64,000 bases of DNA from Pyxidicoccus xibeiensis (GTDB lineage: Bacteria; Myxococcota; Myxococcia; Myxococcales; Myxococcaceae): contig NZ_JAJVKV010000018.1 of NCBI RefSeq assembly GCF_024198175.1, positions 1 to 64,000 on the forward strand, written 5' to 3'. The notes under the pieces were generated by a model, which did not search any database, had not been told where the DNA came from, and saw nothing but the letters and a program-made list of their open reading frames with translations. Positions 8,983 through 18,150 of the stretch are shown one piece after another. The position numbers were made by a program, and so were the translations under genes. The number at the start of each line of letters is the position of its first letter. Positions within the stretch are counted from its first letter, which is position 1.

Positions 8983-10488
8983 ATGCAATCCGGCCGTGGG
9001 AGCAACAAGCGCCCGGCGAATGGGGGAGACGTTCCCCCTTCCGAGGCGGTCGTCGTGCTGCGCAGTGTCCGCTCCGCGGTCGGGGGCATCCTCGACTTCG
9101 AGTGCGTCTCCGCCAACGTCCACGCGGAGCGGTGGCTCGGGCGCGAGGAGCGGCCCCTGGTGCGCCAGCGCCTGCTGGTCGAGGCTCCGTGGCTGCGGGA
9201 GTGCGGCCTGTTCGCCGCGTGCGTCCGGGTGGCGGTGCGCCGCGAGCCGGAGGTGGTGCGGCTGTCGCGCCAGTCCCCGGTGGGCACCGTGTGGCTGCTG
9301 GCGCGCGTGGCCCCCTGGGAGGACGGCGCCGTCGTCTTCCTGGAGGACCTCACCGAGCGCATGGCCGCCGAGGAGGCCCTGCGCAGGGACCATGACCTGC
9401 TGCATGCCGTCATCGAGAGCGCCACGGACGCCGTCTACGTGAAGGACCTGGACGGGCGCTACGTGCTCATCAACCCCGCCACCGCGCGCGCCTTCAACCG
9501 CGCGCCCCAGGAGATTCTCGGCCGCTCCGACGCGGAGCTGCTGGGCCCGGACGTCGCCCGGCCCACGCTGGCGCATGACCGCGCGGTGGCGGAGTCCGGC
9601 CAGACGGCGACCTACGAGGACTCCGAGGGCGGCCCCGGCACCGACTGCATCTGGCAGACGACGAAGGGCGTGCTGCGCCGGGGCGACGGCACCGTCTACG
9701 GCCTCTTCGGCATCAGCCGCGACGTCACCGCGCGCCGCCGCCTGGAGCAGGCGCGCGAGGAGGAGTCGCGCTTCCAGGAGCGCTTCATCGGCGTGCTGGG
9801 ACATGACCTGGGCAACCCGCTGGCCGCGGTGCGCCTGTCCTCCGCGGCCCTGCTCGCCCGGGACACGCTGACGCCGGACGTGCGCCGCGTGGTGGAGCGC
9901 ATCGACGGGAGCGCCGAGCGCATGGCCCGGCTGGTGCGGCAACTGCTGGACTTCACCCGTGCGCGCATGGCCGGCGGCATCCCCCTGCGCCCGCGCGAGG
10001 TGTGCCTGGAGGACGTGTGCCGCCGCATCATCTCCGAGCTGGAGCCCGCGCACCCGCAGCGCGGCGTCCGCCTGGAGGTGCAGGGCGAGTCCCGCGGCGT
10101 CTGGGACGAGGAGCGGCTGGGCCAGGTGATGTCCAACCTGCTCGGCAACGCCCTGCAGCACAGCCCGGACGGCACGCAGGTGCGGGTGCGGCTGGCGGAT
10201 GGAGACCCCCACTTCCAGCGGGTGGAGGTGCACAACGGCGGGCCGCCCATCCCCGACTCGCTGCGCCCGCGCCTCTTCGCGCCCTTCCACCGCGCGGCGC
10301 CGGAGCCGGGGCAGCCCAGGCCACAGCACCATGGCCTGGGGCTGGGCCTCTACATCGTCTCGCAGATTGTCACCGCCCATGGGGGCTGGGTGGACGTGGC
10401 GTCTTCGACGGACGCCGGCACCTGCTTCTCCGTGACGCTGCCCCGAGTCGCCCGCCCGCCTGCTGCCCAGGCGGGCAGGGGGGCCTGA
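8983..10488 (+). CDS. PAS-domain sensor histidine kinase (orphan, apparently soluble)
   Basis: 501 residues with no signal peptide or membrane segment. A degenerate PAS-like N-terminal part (~20-125) precedes a clear PAS fold (~134-250, AVIESATDAVYVKDLDGRY). Then comes a HisKA dimerisation helix with the phospho-acceptor H274 in GVLGHDLGNPL, and an HATPase_c domain with the N-box around N389 (NLLGNALQHSP) and G-box GLGLGLYIV (~450). No response regulator is encoded nearby, as is common for myxobacterial kinases. Start: ATG 8983 follows a G-rich stretch; the in-frame GTG 8971 is an alternative. A strong hairpin overlaps its last codons. Confidence 0.9.
   Translation: MQSGRGSNKRPANGGDVPPSEAVVVLRSVRSAVGGILDFECVSANVHAERWLGREERPLVRQRLLVEAPWLRECGLFAACVRVAVRREPEVVRLSRQSPVGTVWLLARVAPWEDGAVVFLEDLTERMAAEEALRRDHDLLHAVIESATDAVYVKDLDGRYVLINPATARAFNRAPQEILGRSDAELLGPDVARPTLAHDRAVAESGQTATYEDSEGGPGTDCIWQTTKGVLRRGDGTVYGLFGISRDVTARRRLEQAREEESRFQERFIGVLGHDLGNPLAAVRLSSAALLARDTLTPDVRRVVERIDGSAERMARLVRQLLDFTRARMAGGIPLRPREVCLEDVCRRIISELEPAHPQRGVRLEVQGESRGVWDEERLGQVMSNLLGNALQHSPDGTQVRVRLADGDPHFQRVEVHNGGPPIPDSLRPRLFAPFHRAAPEPGQPRPQHHGLGLGLYIVSQIVTAHGGWVDVASSTDAGTCFSVTLPRVARPPAAQAGRGA
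10454..10476. terminator. Hairpin terminator inside the 3' end of the kinase gene
   Basis: A perfect 9-bp stem, GCCCGCCTG / CAGGCGGGC, with loop CTGCC lies within the last few codons of the histidine kinase and ~20 bp before the stop of the convergent small gene. The position suits a shared bidirectional terminator, although there is no U-tract. Confidence 0.5.
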
Positions 10489-10498
10489 GCGGCGGCGC

Positions 10499-10816
10499 TC
10501 AGCGGTGACCGAACTTCAGGCCCGCGCGCACGCGCAGCACGTCGTCCAGTGCGCCCGGGTCCACCAGCTCCAGGGCGGCACGCTGGGAGATGCCGGAGTA
10601 ACGGGCGCGGACCTCCTCCTCGTCCTCCTCGTCGTCCTTGCCGCCCTTGTCGTCATCCCCGCCGCCCTTGCCGTCATCCGCGGGCCTCAGCGCGAGCGGC
10701 GTCGGCCGGGACAGCCCCTTCTCGATGCGCACCGAGGACAGGGCGTCCGCGCGCAGGGAGCTGAAGAGGCTGGCCATGGACACGCAGAAGACGAGGGCGA
10801 CGGTGAGGTTCTTCAT
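10499..10816 (-). CDS. Small secreted acidic protein, function unknown
   Basis: 105 residues with a plausible signal peptide (~1-23, hydrophobic TVALVFCVSMASLF). The mature protein has a charged low-complexity segment (~45-68) alternating DDGKGGG and DDEEDEEE blocks, followed by a 35-residue ordered-looking tail. No family is recognised. The Asp/Glu block could bind divalent cations, but that is only suggested by composition. It is separated by 58 bp from the upstream cytochrome gene on the same strand and could be co-transcribed with it. The signal peptide and start placement support a real gene. Confidence 0.6.
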   Translation of the reverse strand: MKNLTVALVFCVSMASLFSSLRADALSSVRIEKGLSRPTPLALRPADDGKGGGDDDKGGKDDEEDEEEVRARYSGISQRAALELVDPGALDDVLRVRAGLKFGHR

Positions 10817-10874
10817 GGGCGGCTCCGTTTCTCACCCTCCATGACGCGCGGGCCCGCCCGGAAATTCAAGCCGC

Positions 10875-11201
10875 CTATTTCGCCTTCATTGTGCGGATGT
10901 ATCCCACCAGTGCGTCAATCTGCTGGGGGGTGAGCCTGTCCTTGAAGGCCTTCATCCGGGTGTTGCGGGGAGAGCCGTCGGCAATCACCTCGCGGATGTC
11001 GGCGTCCGTCTGGGCCTTCTGCCAGGCGGGCTGGGTGAGGTCGACGATGGACTCCTTCTGGCCCATCTTCGTCTGCGCCTTGCCGTCTTCGCCATGGCAG
11101 GACTTGCACTTCGCCTTCCACACGTCGGCGACCTGCTCCGCGGAGGCGCTCGTGGCCAGGCAGAGGGTCATCACCAGGGCGAACCGCTTCATCATCTTCA
11201 C
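10875..11201 (-). CDS. Periplasmic class I c-type cytochrome
   Basis: 108 residues with a signal peptide (~1-21, ending SASA). The mature part has one haem-attachment motif, C32-K-S-C35-H36, and a likely axial Met83 in NTRMKAF. The C-terminal helix ITPQQ-like/LVGYIRTMK pattern (~93-106) is typical of monohaem cytochrome c. It would carry electrons in the periplasm; the partners are unknown because no oxidase or dehydrogenase is nearby. It lies just beyond the pilin operon terminators on the same strand. Confidence 0.9.
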   Translation of the reverse strand: MKMMKRFALVMTLCLATSASAEQVADVWKAKCKSCHGEDGKAQTKMGQKESIVDLTQPAWQKAQTDADIREVIADGSPRNTRMKAFKDRLTPQQIDALVGYIRTMKAK

Positions 11202-11236
11202 TGTCTCCAGGAAAGGGGCGCGGTGAGCATACGACG

Positions 11237-11290
11237 GAGGCCCGCCTTCAGCGGGCCTCGGGCTCGGGAGGCCCGCCTTCAGCGGGCCTC
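11237..11290. terminator. Tandemly duplicated hairpin terminator (31-bp repeat)
   Basis: Two copies of a 9-bp stem GAGGCCCGC / GCGGGCCTC with loop CTTCA lie at 11237-11259 and 11268-11290, exactly 31 bp apart; the whole repeat including the spacer GGGCTCGGGAG is duplicated. They sit immediately after the fimT stop (11295) at the end of the five-gene pilin operon and before the cytochrome gene. They probably act as a double transcription stop. Confidence 0.65.
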
Positions 11291-11294
11291 GGGC

Positions 11295-11933
11295 TCAGGG
11301 ACAGCCGTATTGGCCGGGGGAGCTGGTGCAGTCCACCATCCGCAGGGCGCCCGTGAGCGCATTCACGCTGAGCACCTGGTCCACGAGGTAGGTGCCCGTG
11401 GGGTCGCTCTTGCGGAGCCGCAGGGTGCCGGCCGCCGGCACGGCGTTGGTCGCGCTGCACGTCGTCGTGCCCGTGCGGGCCACCACCCGCGTGGACTCGC
11501 CCCCCAGCCAGCACAGGCCGTCCAGGCTGCTGGCCTCCAGGCCGGGCGGCAGCGGCACGGGCGTTCCCGTCACCGTGCACGTGCAGCCTCCGGTGCCGCA
11601 CGCCGCCGTCTGGCAGGCCGGCATCGGGCACTGGCTGCCCCATGGGTCCGTGGCCGCGTTGGCGCAGTCGAGCTGCTCCCAGCGCACCGCGGACACCAGC
11701 CGCCCGTTCTCGTCGGCGGAGCTGATGATGGCCAGGCGCACCGGCTGGCGGCTGCTGCGCGCCTGCTGCCGGGCCTCCAGCGTCTCCAGGTAGATGGCGC
11801 GCTGGGCGGCGCTGATGCGCCGGTCGTTGATGACGCCCTGCAGGCCCGGCATCGACAGGGCCATCAGGATGCCGAGGATGGCCACGGCGGCCATCAGCTC
11901 CAGCAGGGTCATTCCGCGGTGTGAGGTCTTCAT
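11295..11933 (-). CDS. fimT: Minor type IV pilin, FimT/GspH type
   Basis: 212 residues with a class III prepilin signal: G7 precedes MTLLELMAAVAILGILMAL, with Glu at mature position 5. PilD would cleave and N-methylate it, and it would join the tip/priming complex of the type IV pilus. The mature globular part is Cys-rich (about ten Cys around 90-150), suggesting disulfides. It is the last gene of the operon; its ATG overlaps the pilW stop (ATGA). FimT-type proteins elsewhere can bind DNA for transformation, but nothing here shows that directly. Confidence 0.88.
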   Translation of the reverse strand: MKTSHRGMTLLELMAAVAILGILMALSMPGLQGVINDRRISAAQRAIYLETLEARQQARSSRQPVRLAIISSADENGRLVSAVRWEQLDCANAATDPWGSQCPMPACQTAACGTGGCTCTVTGTPVPLPPGLEASSLDGLCWLGGESTRVVARTGTTTCSATNAVPAAGTLRLRKSDPTGTYLVDQVLSVNALTGALRMVDCTSSPGQYGCP

Positions 11934-13099
11934 GTTCCCCCCGAGATTGCGAAGTTGCGCGGCGCGATGCGCTGGAGGGAGTGGCGCCGCTTGAAGCCGT
12001 CCACCAGGTTGCCTTCCTCGTCCCGCGTGGTGCCGCCGTCGGCGCCCGCGGCCTGCACGTCCATCTGCGGGGTGCGCGCGGTGATGAGCACCTCCATCAG
12101 CCGCACGCGGCGCATCAGCTCGTCGCGGGCGCTGCGCGGGCCGAACTCGGCCGCGCCCACGGTGCCGGCGTCACCGGGGATTTTCGACCAGCAGGTGGCG
12201 TTGGTGCACGCGTCCAGCGCCGGGCGCCCCGCGTTCGCCTCCGGGAAGAAGACGACGTCGTTGTTGGGGAGGTCCGGGTTGTACACGCCCATCCGCACCT
12301 TGAGGCGCTCGATGTCCTGCGCCAGCGGCTGGTACCCGGCGCCGCCCGCGGACCCGTCCGGGTCCACCTCGAGCACCGGCCGGCCGCTGCGCCAGTTGAC
12401 GCGGTAGGCCCGCACGTTCAGCGGCATCAGGTACGAGTCGCTCCCCGTGAAGACGTTGCCCGACGCGGCCACCGTCGAGCAGGGGGCGCCCGCCGGCAGC
12501 GTCTGGTTGGGGGCGCCGGCCGTCCAGGCGATGGTCTCCGTCGTGCGGGCGGCCCCCACCACCCCGACACAGGCGGTGGACTCCGTCGGGTTCGTCACCA
12601 CGCTGAGGCTGTTGGCGGGCGGGGCGTTGACTCCGACGGACTGGGCGCACAGCTGCGCGCCGTCCCAGATGGCGTTGCCACAGGCGAGCCGGCTGCGCAG
12701 CTGCACCGCGCGCGCCGAGTCCGCGTCCCAGATTTCCACCGCGTCGGAGATGAGGCCCGCGTAGACGCCCGTGGGCCCCGCGAAGCTGGGGTCGCCTGGG
12801 AATGTGGCGTTCGTCGTCACCCACACCGCGTAGCGCTGGTCCACCTGGGCGCCGTCGCCGCCCACGTTGAGCCGCGCCTTGCCGAACCCCGCCCCCGCGC
12901 GCTGCATGGCGGGGATGAGCAGCTCCCGCGCGGCCCGGCTGGTGTTCTGGGTCTCCATGGTGCGCTCTTCCAGGATGCCGCGCCGCTGGAGGGCAACGCC
13001 CACGGTGACGGCCCCGGCGAGCACCGCCAGCGACAGCGAGCTGGCAATCATCATCTCGATGAGGGTGAAGCCCCGGGCCTGCAGTGCTGAGCGTCTCAT
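11930..13099 (-). CDS. pilW: Minor pilin PilW
   Basis: 389 residues, prepilin peptide ending at G10 followed by FTLIEMMIASSLSLAVLAG with Glu+5. This large minor pilin joins PilV, PilX and FimT in the tip complex that primes pilus assembly and displays PilY1. The start at ATG 13099 was chosen because it gives the leader RRSALQARG directly before the cleavage site and overlaps the pilV stop by four bases (ATGA); the frame upstream is a shadow. The C-terminal 350 residues have no catalytic motif I recognise. Confidence 0.9.
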   Translation of the reverse strand: MRRSALQARGFTLIEMMIASSLSLAVLAGAVTVGVALQRRGILEERTMETQNTSRAARELLIPAMQRAGAGFGKARLNVGGDGAQVDQRYAVWVTTNATFPGDPSFAGPTGVYAGLISDAVEIWDADSARAVQLRSRLACGNAIWDGAQLCAQSVGVNAPPANSLSVVTNPTESTACVGVVGAARTTETIAWTAGAPNQTLPAGAPCSTVAASGNVFTGSDSYLMPLNVRAYRVNWRSGRPVLEVDPDGSAGGAGYQPLAQDIERLKVRMGVYNPDLPNNDVVFFPEANAGRPALDACTNATCWSKIPGDAGTVGAAEFGPRSARDELMRRVRLMEVLITARTPQMDVQAAGADGGTTRDEEGNLVDGFKRRHSLQRIAPRNFAISGGT

Positions 13100-13647
13100 G
13101 GCACCATCCGCGTCTGCAGGGCCACCGCGCGCCGCCGCGAGTTCGTGCCGAAGCCGTTCAGCAGCGTGTCCGGCCAGGTCACCAGCACCCGCACGTTGAC
13201 GACCTGCTGGAGCTGCAGGCCGCCCACCATCCGGTCCACCGCGGGAGAGCCGCGCGCCGTCCCCTCGAAGCCCCCCATGGCGTTCGGGTCCACGTCCACC
13301 GCCACGTCGAAGCGCAGCCGCGTCTCGCCCGCGGAGGGCGCCTGCGCCTGGGGCTCGCCGTCCGCGGCCCACCACAGCTGGCGCGTGGAGCCGTCCAGCG
13401 CCTGGATGTTGCTGCACGGCGTGGGCATCACCCCCGTGCACCCCATGGCGGTGATGCGCTCCAGCTCGCGCTCGGCGATGAGCCCCGCCTGCGCCTGGAT
13501 GAGGTTGCGGCGGTTCTGCCGGGCGGCGGCGAGCACGATGAGCGCCACCCCCAGGATGCCGATGACGACCACCACCATGGTGGCCATCGCCTCCAGCAGC
13601 GTCGCGCCCCGGCGCGGCCGCCCCCCGTGCTGCCTCGTGCCCCTCAC
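13096..13647 (-). CDS. pilV: Minor pilin PilV
   Basis: 183 residues. The leader ends at G14 and is followed by ATLLEAMATMVVVVIGILG, with Glu+5, the standard type IV pilin helix. The GTG start at 13647 has an excellent ribosome site (GGAGGTGAT) and overlaps the pilY1 stop as GTGA, so translation is coupled to pilY1. An upstream in-frame ATG at 13740 lies inside pilY1 and would destroy the leader. Confidence 0.9.
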   Translation of the reverse strand: MRGTRQHGGRPRRGATLLEAMATMVVVVIGILGVALIVLAAARQNRRNLIQAQAGLIAERELERITAMGCTGVMPTPCSNIQALDGSTRQLWWAADGEPQAQAPSAGETRLRFDVAVDVDPNAMGGFEGTARGSPAVDRMVGGLQLQQVVNVRVLVTWPDTLLNGFGTNSRRRAVALQTRMVP

Positions 13648-16600
13648 GGAATCACCTCCCGGATGTTGCCGCCGGGCCGCACGTCCCAGATGAGCACGCG
13701 CGAGCGGGTGCCTCCGGTGTCGCCCTTCGGGTTCTGCCATGCCGTGTTGCCGACGATTTGCGTGGTGCCGGCCGTGGTGATGGGGAGGATGAGGTGCCGG
13801 TCATAGGACACGGGCGTGCTCAGGCTGTGGCCGCCCAGGTCCGCCCCGCTCCCCACCAGCCCGTCACCGGTGGCCTGGCTCAGCGAGTACAGCTTGCCGC
13901 TGGTGTCCGCATCCACGCTGCACACGTCCGCCTTCGTCCCCACCGCCGTCGCGGTGGACACGGCGCCCTCGACGATGGACAGCCCGCCCCAGACGGCCTG
14001 CCCCAGGCCCAGCGGGTGCACCCACACCTGCGTGCGGCCGCTGCAGTCGGTGGCCAGCGGCGCGGTGTCCCGGAAGGCCATGACGTGGTAGCGCCGCGGC
14101 GAGGCCGCCCGGTCATCCGCGTCCAGGTCCGTGTCCGGGTTGTTGGCCGTGCCGAAGAAGAGGTCCACGGTGGCGCTCGAGCCCGAGCGCGTGGTCCTCA
14201 CCATCATGTCCGCGTAGATGCGCTGGCTGTCCGGGTGCTCCACGGTGCTGCCGTTGGCGTACGTGGCCGTCCGGGCATTGGCGATGACGCACGAGCTGAG
14301 CGCCTTGCCGAAGTCGCGGTCGGCGTTCACGTCGCGCAGGTTGACCTTGTAGACCTTGCCCGACGTGGACGGCACGTAGAGCACGTCCTGGTTGCCGTCG
14401 CCGTCCACGTCCACCGCCGCCGGGCTGCCGCCGATGCCCTGGTCATGGTCCTGCGCCGGGTCGGTGCCCAGCGTGACGATGCCCGCCAGCCGCTGCTTCA
14501 GCCCCGAGCCGTGGTTGACCTGGATGGGCTGCCCCGTCTTCACGTCGATGAGGTAGAGCGTGCCGGCGGTGCCCGGCCTGGGGACGAAGTCGGTGGCGAA
14601 GGCCGCCACCCACTTCTTGCCGCCGCGGCTGCCGAAGTCCATGCGCAGCAGCAGCGGGTTGTGCCGCGAGCCGCTCGTGTCCGCCCGCACCACCGCCTCG
14701 CCGCGGCCGTGCACGTAGTCGAAGATCTCCGACAGCGTCACGCAGTCCCAGTGGTCGCTGCGGGTGGTGCAGGGGGCGAACGCGTTGTCGAAGCCGTGGT
14801 ACAGCTCGTTGGCGACGTCGTACTCCCACATGGGCCAGGGGTAGTTGGTGTTGGTGCTCGCGGGGTTGGTGACGTCGAGCGCGAAGAAGACGCTCTGCTT
14901 GGGGCCCGTGGCGCTGGCCAGCACCGTCTTGGCGCCCGTGTTCGACGTCGGGTTGGTGTTGAGCTGCCACGCGGTGGTCGACGCGGGCGTGTAGCCGCGC
15001 CGCGCGTTGTAGTCGTTGGTGCCGGTGGTGTCCGCGCTGCTGTTCTGGCCCAGGTCCACAGGCCCCACCGCGGGCGAGGCATCCATCGTCGCCCCCGGCC
15101 GTCCCGCGCGCTCCGCGCGCAGGTAGTTCTCCACGTAGTAGGGCAGCATCTTCCCGGGCAGGTAGGCGAACAGCTCCGCCCCGGTGCCGTAGCTGCGCGC
15201 CGCCGTGCAGCCGGACGTGTGGTCGAAGTAGCCCGTGTACTCCGTCGCGGGCGTGCACATGTCGTCCTCGAGCGTCAGCTTGCCCACGTCCAGCGCGTGC
15301 AGGAAGCCCTGGCCCGTGCCGATGAAGGCCACGTTCTTCCGGCCGGAGATGAGGGCGTTGTCGCGGAAGCGCGCGCGGAAGTTCGTCTTCTCCGTCTCGG
15401 AGACGGTGGGGTTGGACAGCCACGCCGGCTCGACGGGCGGGCCCACCATGGCCGGGGTGGACAGGTTGATGGTGCCCATGGGCCAGGTGCGCCGGGGGGA
15501 GCGCACGGAGTCCGCCGGAGCGGCGGCGTCGTACTTCTCCCAGCCATAGAGCCAGTCGCGCAGCACGGTCCGGTCGGTGCTGTTGCACTCGCCGTCGTCG
15601 TTCAGGTCGTACCGGACGCCGTCGTACGCGCACAGCTCGTTGCCCGGGGCGGTGGGGAAGATGGGGTGGGTGTCACCGGTGATGGACTTCAGCTCGGTGC
15701 GCGTCCCGAGCCGGCGGGTGAAGAGCTTGCGGGCGAAGGGGTCCGAGCTCCGGATGGAGACGCGCTGCACCTCACCGGCGTCCCACACCGGCGGGTTGGC
15801 GGTGTTGCTGGACGACAGCGTGACGGCCGGGTTCTCCGGCTCGTAGAGCTTCTTGAGGTAGACGTGGCCGCGCGGGCTCATGTCCGGCCGGCCATCCAGC
15901 AGGCGCTGGGACGGGTTCAGGTGCGGAGTCTCCGCCCAGTTGCGGCCCGGCACCTCGCCCGCGCCGTAGAGCAGCGTGTTGGCCACGCCGATGCGCCCCG
16001 AGCGGCCGTACTGGCCGGCCTTCTGCGCCTTGTAGGAGACGTTGACGTTGGCGATGGTGGGCTGGCAGCCCTCGCCCGGGCTCTGGAGGATGGCGCGCCA
16101 GCACAGCTGCGTGCCGGTGTAGCCGCGCTCCAGCAGGTCATCCACGGAGACGGTCCGGTTGCGCGTGCCCGGGTCCGGACCGGGGTCCTGGAAGGGCACG
16201 GTGACCCACTCGGGCTCGGTGCGCTTGGGCTCGAACACGGGGGTGGTGCCGTCGCAGCCGGACACGCACACCTTGCAGTCCAGCGCCACCTGGTAGGTGA
16301 TGCTCGGCAGCGGCCGGTGGATGCTCCCGTCCGGCTGCTCGACTTCGGGCGTGCACGCCTGGGTGGAGGCGACGGGCTCGAAGTACGGCTCGTCGTCGAT
16401 GGAGAGCGTGACGGAGGTGATGGTGTAGTCCCGCGCGACGCTGGGCGAGATGTCCGACGACACCACGTCCGACTTGAAGACGCCGTTGTTCTGCTTGTTG
16501 ATGAGGATGACGATGTCGTTGTACGTGCGGTCGCCGCCCGAGTTCTGGTCCTCCCAACCCAGAATCCAGACGCGCTCGTTGCCGATGGGCGCACCGACGA

Positions 16601-18095
16601 TGGTGTGCGCCGCGCGCTGGTTGTACGCGTAGACGTCCTTCATCTGGTCCTGCTCGAAGAACACCCGGCCGTACTCGGGGTTGTCCAGGCGGTCGTACGC
16701 GTCGTAGCCCAGCCAGTTGGTGCGCAGGTTCTTGGTCACCACCAGGTTGCCGTCCGAGGCGCCCGTCTGGTGCAGGTCCATGTTGAGCAGCGTCTTGGAG
16801 AAGAAGACGTTGATGTCACCGTGCGCCCAGAAGTGACACTGCTGGCGGCCGTCCGGCATCGTCTTCGTCATGAAGCACGAGTCGGTGGAGTTCTGCGGAA
16901 TCATGACGGGCTGGCCGTCCTGGTAGTAGATGTTGCCGTTCTCGTCGCGGAACGGGACCTGGCGGCCGTAGATCTGCTCCACGTAGGTGACGAGGAAGAA
17001 GACGACCTCCTTGCCGCCCTGAATCATCCCCAGCTTCACGCGCCGGTCCTCCTCGTTGGGGGCGGCGGCCGGGTTGGTGCCGGGCCGCACGCGGCCCTTC
17101 GTGTCGAAGGCGCTCGCCTTGTAGTCGGGGATGCCGTCGCGGTTGCCGGACTTGTCCCAGACGTTGACGGGCGTGGTGCCGTCCGCGCTCCAGGCCATGC
17201 GCGGCTGGAGGCACTCGGACGTCTGCGACGGCTGGTTGCAGTGGTTCTCGTCGTCGTCCGTCGCGTAGAAGGCGATGTTGCCCAGGCCCTTGTGGCCGTT
17301 GCGCCAGTCCGACGGCTCCAACAGGTTCGGGATGTGCGGGAACAGGCCCTGGTCGCTGAACCAGGTGTCGGTGTTCGTGTAGGCCGTCCGCGTGTTGTAG
17401 ACGTTCAGCCCCGCGCCAGCGACCGTCTGGCCCACCACCGGGCTGGCCGGCCGCGCCGGATAGCCCAGGTCGTCTTCCGGCCAGCGCTTGGGCCCCATCG
17501 TGGGCGAGTAGGTGCGGGGGGACGCGCAGCTGGACGTGAGCAGGTCCGGCTCCCGCATCTCGATGAGGGTGCCGTCGGGCTTGGGGAGGGTGAAGCGCCG
17601 GTCGCAGCGCGGGTTCAGGCCGATGTAGGGCCGCCGCGGGTTGATGTTGAAGAGGTCCTCGTGGAAGTCCGGCACGCCGCTGTCGTCCGCGTCGACGAGC
17701 GTGTCGTCGTTGGGGTTGCCGGGGTCGTTGACGTTGACGTACTGCTTGTCGATGAGGTCCTGGTAGTAGAACCAGCCCAGGGTATGGGACGCGCCCGCGC
17801 CCGCCTGCTCGTCCACGATGAGCGCTTCGACCTCCTGCTCGAAGGGCAGGATGATGCGCTCGGGGTCCAGGATGGTCTGGTTGGTGTTGAGGCGCAGCTT
17901 GGGCGGGGTGTCGTTCGTCAGCATCACCGAGCTGTAGGCGCCGGCGTCGGCGTTGAAGTCGGGCTGGCGGTCCTGTCCCGTGGTGTCGATGCACGGGTTG
18001 AACGTGACGCCCGCGTCCGCGTCGCCGGCCTGCGCGAGCGCGGCGCCGGGTGCGGCGAACAGGGCCGCGGTGATGAGGATGCTCCTGAGGCGCAT
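13644..18095 (-). CDS. pilY1: PilY1-type pilus tip adhesin with DUF4114-like N-terminal region
   Basis: 1483 residues with a signal peptide (~1-22, ending ALAQA). The N-terminal half has Ca-loop-like Asp runs (~125-145) and a DUF4114-like motif GGDRTYNDIVILIN (~519-532); I see no von Willebrand A domain. The C-terminal half (~870-1480) is the PilC/PilY1 beta-propeller, starting around NVAFIGTGQGFLHALD and holding the EF-hand-like loop DVDGDGNQDV (~1225). It should sit at the pilus tip, stabilised by the minor pilins encoded with it. ATG 18095 with AAGGAT upstream is preferred over ATG 18140 because the signal peptide then starts cleanly. Confidence 0.92.
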   Translation of the reverse strand: MRLRSILITAALFAAPGAALAQAGDADAGVTFNPCIDTTGQDRQPDFNADAGAYSSVMLTNDTPPKLRLNTNQTILDPERIILPFEQEVEALIVDEQAGAGASHTLGWFYYQDLIDKQYVNVNDPGNPNDDTLVDADDSGVPDFHEDLFNINPRRPYIGLNPRCDRRFTLPKPDGTLIEMREPDLLTSSCASPRTYSPTMGPKRWPEDDLGYPARPASPVVGQTVAGAGLNVYNTRTAYTNTDTWFSDQGLFPHIPNLLEPSDWRNGHKGLGNIAFYATDDDENHCNQPSQTSECLQPRMAWSADGTTPVNVWDKSGNRDGIPDYKASAFDTKGRVRPGTNPAAAPNEEDRRVKLGMIQGGKEVVFFLVTYVEQIYGRQVPFRDENGNIYYQDGQPVMIPQNSTDSCFMTKTMPDGRQQCHFWAHGDINVFFSKTLLNMDLHQTGASDGNLVVTKNLRTNWLGYDAYDRLDNPEYGRVFFEQDQMKDVYAYNQRAAHTIVGAPIGNERVWILGWEDQNSGGDRTYNDIVILINKQNNGVFKSDVVSSDISPSVARDYTITSVTLSIDDEPYFEPVASTQACTPEVEQPDGSIHRPLPSITYQVALDCKVCVSGCDGTTPVFEPKRTEPEWVTVPFQDPGPDPGTRNRTVSVDDLLERGYTGTQLCWRAILQSPGEGCQPTIANVNVSYKAQKAGQYGRSGRIGVANTLLYGAGEVPGRNWAETPHLNPSQRLLDGRPDMSPRGHVYLKKLYEPENPAVTLSSSNTANPPVWDAGEVQRVSIRSSDPFARKLFTRRLGTRTELKSITGDTHPIFPTAPGNELCAYDGVRYDLNDDGECNSTDRTVLRDWLYGWEKYDAAAPADSVRSPRRTWPMGTINLSTPAMVGPPVEPAWLSNPTVSETEKTNFRARFRDNALISGRKNVAFIGTGQGFLHALDVGKLTLEDDMCTPATEYTGYFDHTSGCTAARSYGTGAELFAYLPGKMLPYYVENYLRAERAGRPGATMDASPAVGPVDLGQNSSADTTGTNDYNARRGYTPASTTAWQLNTNPTSNTGAKTVLASATGPKQSVFFALDVTNPASTNTNYPWPMWEYDVANELYHGFDNAFAPCTTRSDHWDCVTLSEIFDYVHGRGEAVVRADTSGSRHNPLLLRMDFGSRGGKKWVAAFATDFVPRPGTAGTLYLIDVKTGQPIQVNHGSGLKQRLAGIVTLGTDPAQDHDQGIGGSPAAVDVDGDGNQDVLYVPSTSGKVYKVNLRDVNADRDFGKALSSCVIANARTATYANGSTVEHPDSQRIYADMMVRTTRSGSSATVDLFFGTANNPDTDLDADDRAASPRRYHVMAFRDTAPLATDCSGRTQVWVHPLGLGQAVWGGLSIVEGAVSTATAVGTKADVCSVDADTSGKLYSLSQATGDGLVGSGADLGGHSLSTPVSYDRHLILPITTAGTTQIVGNTAWQNPKGDTGGTRSRVLIWDVRPGGNIREVIP

Positions 18096-18150
18096 GGCGT
18101 ATCCTTGGACGTGGGGCTTCGGGTGCTGCTCGAAAGGCATGGAACGGCGC

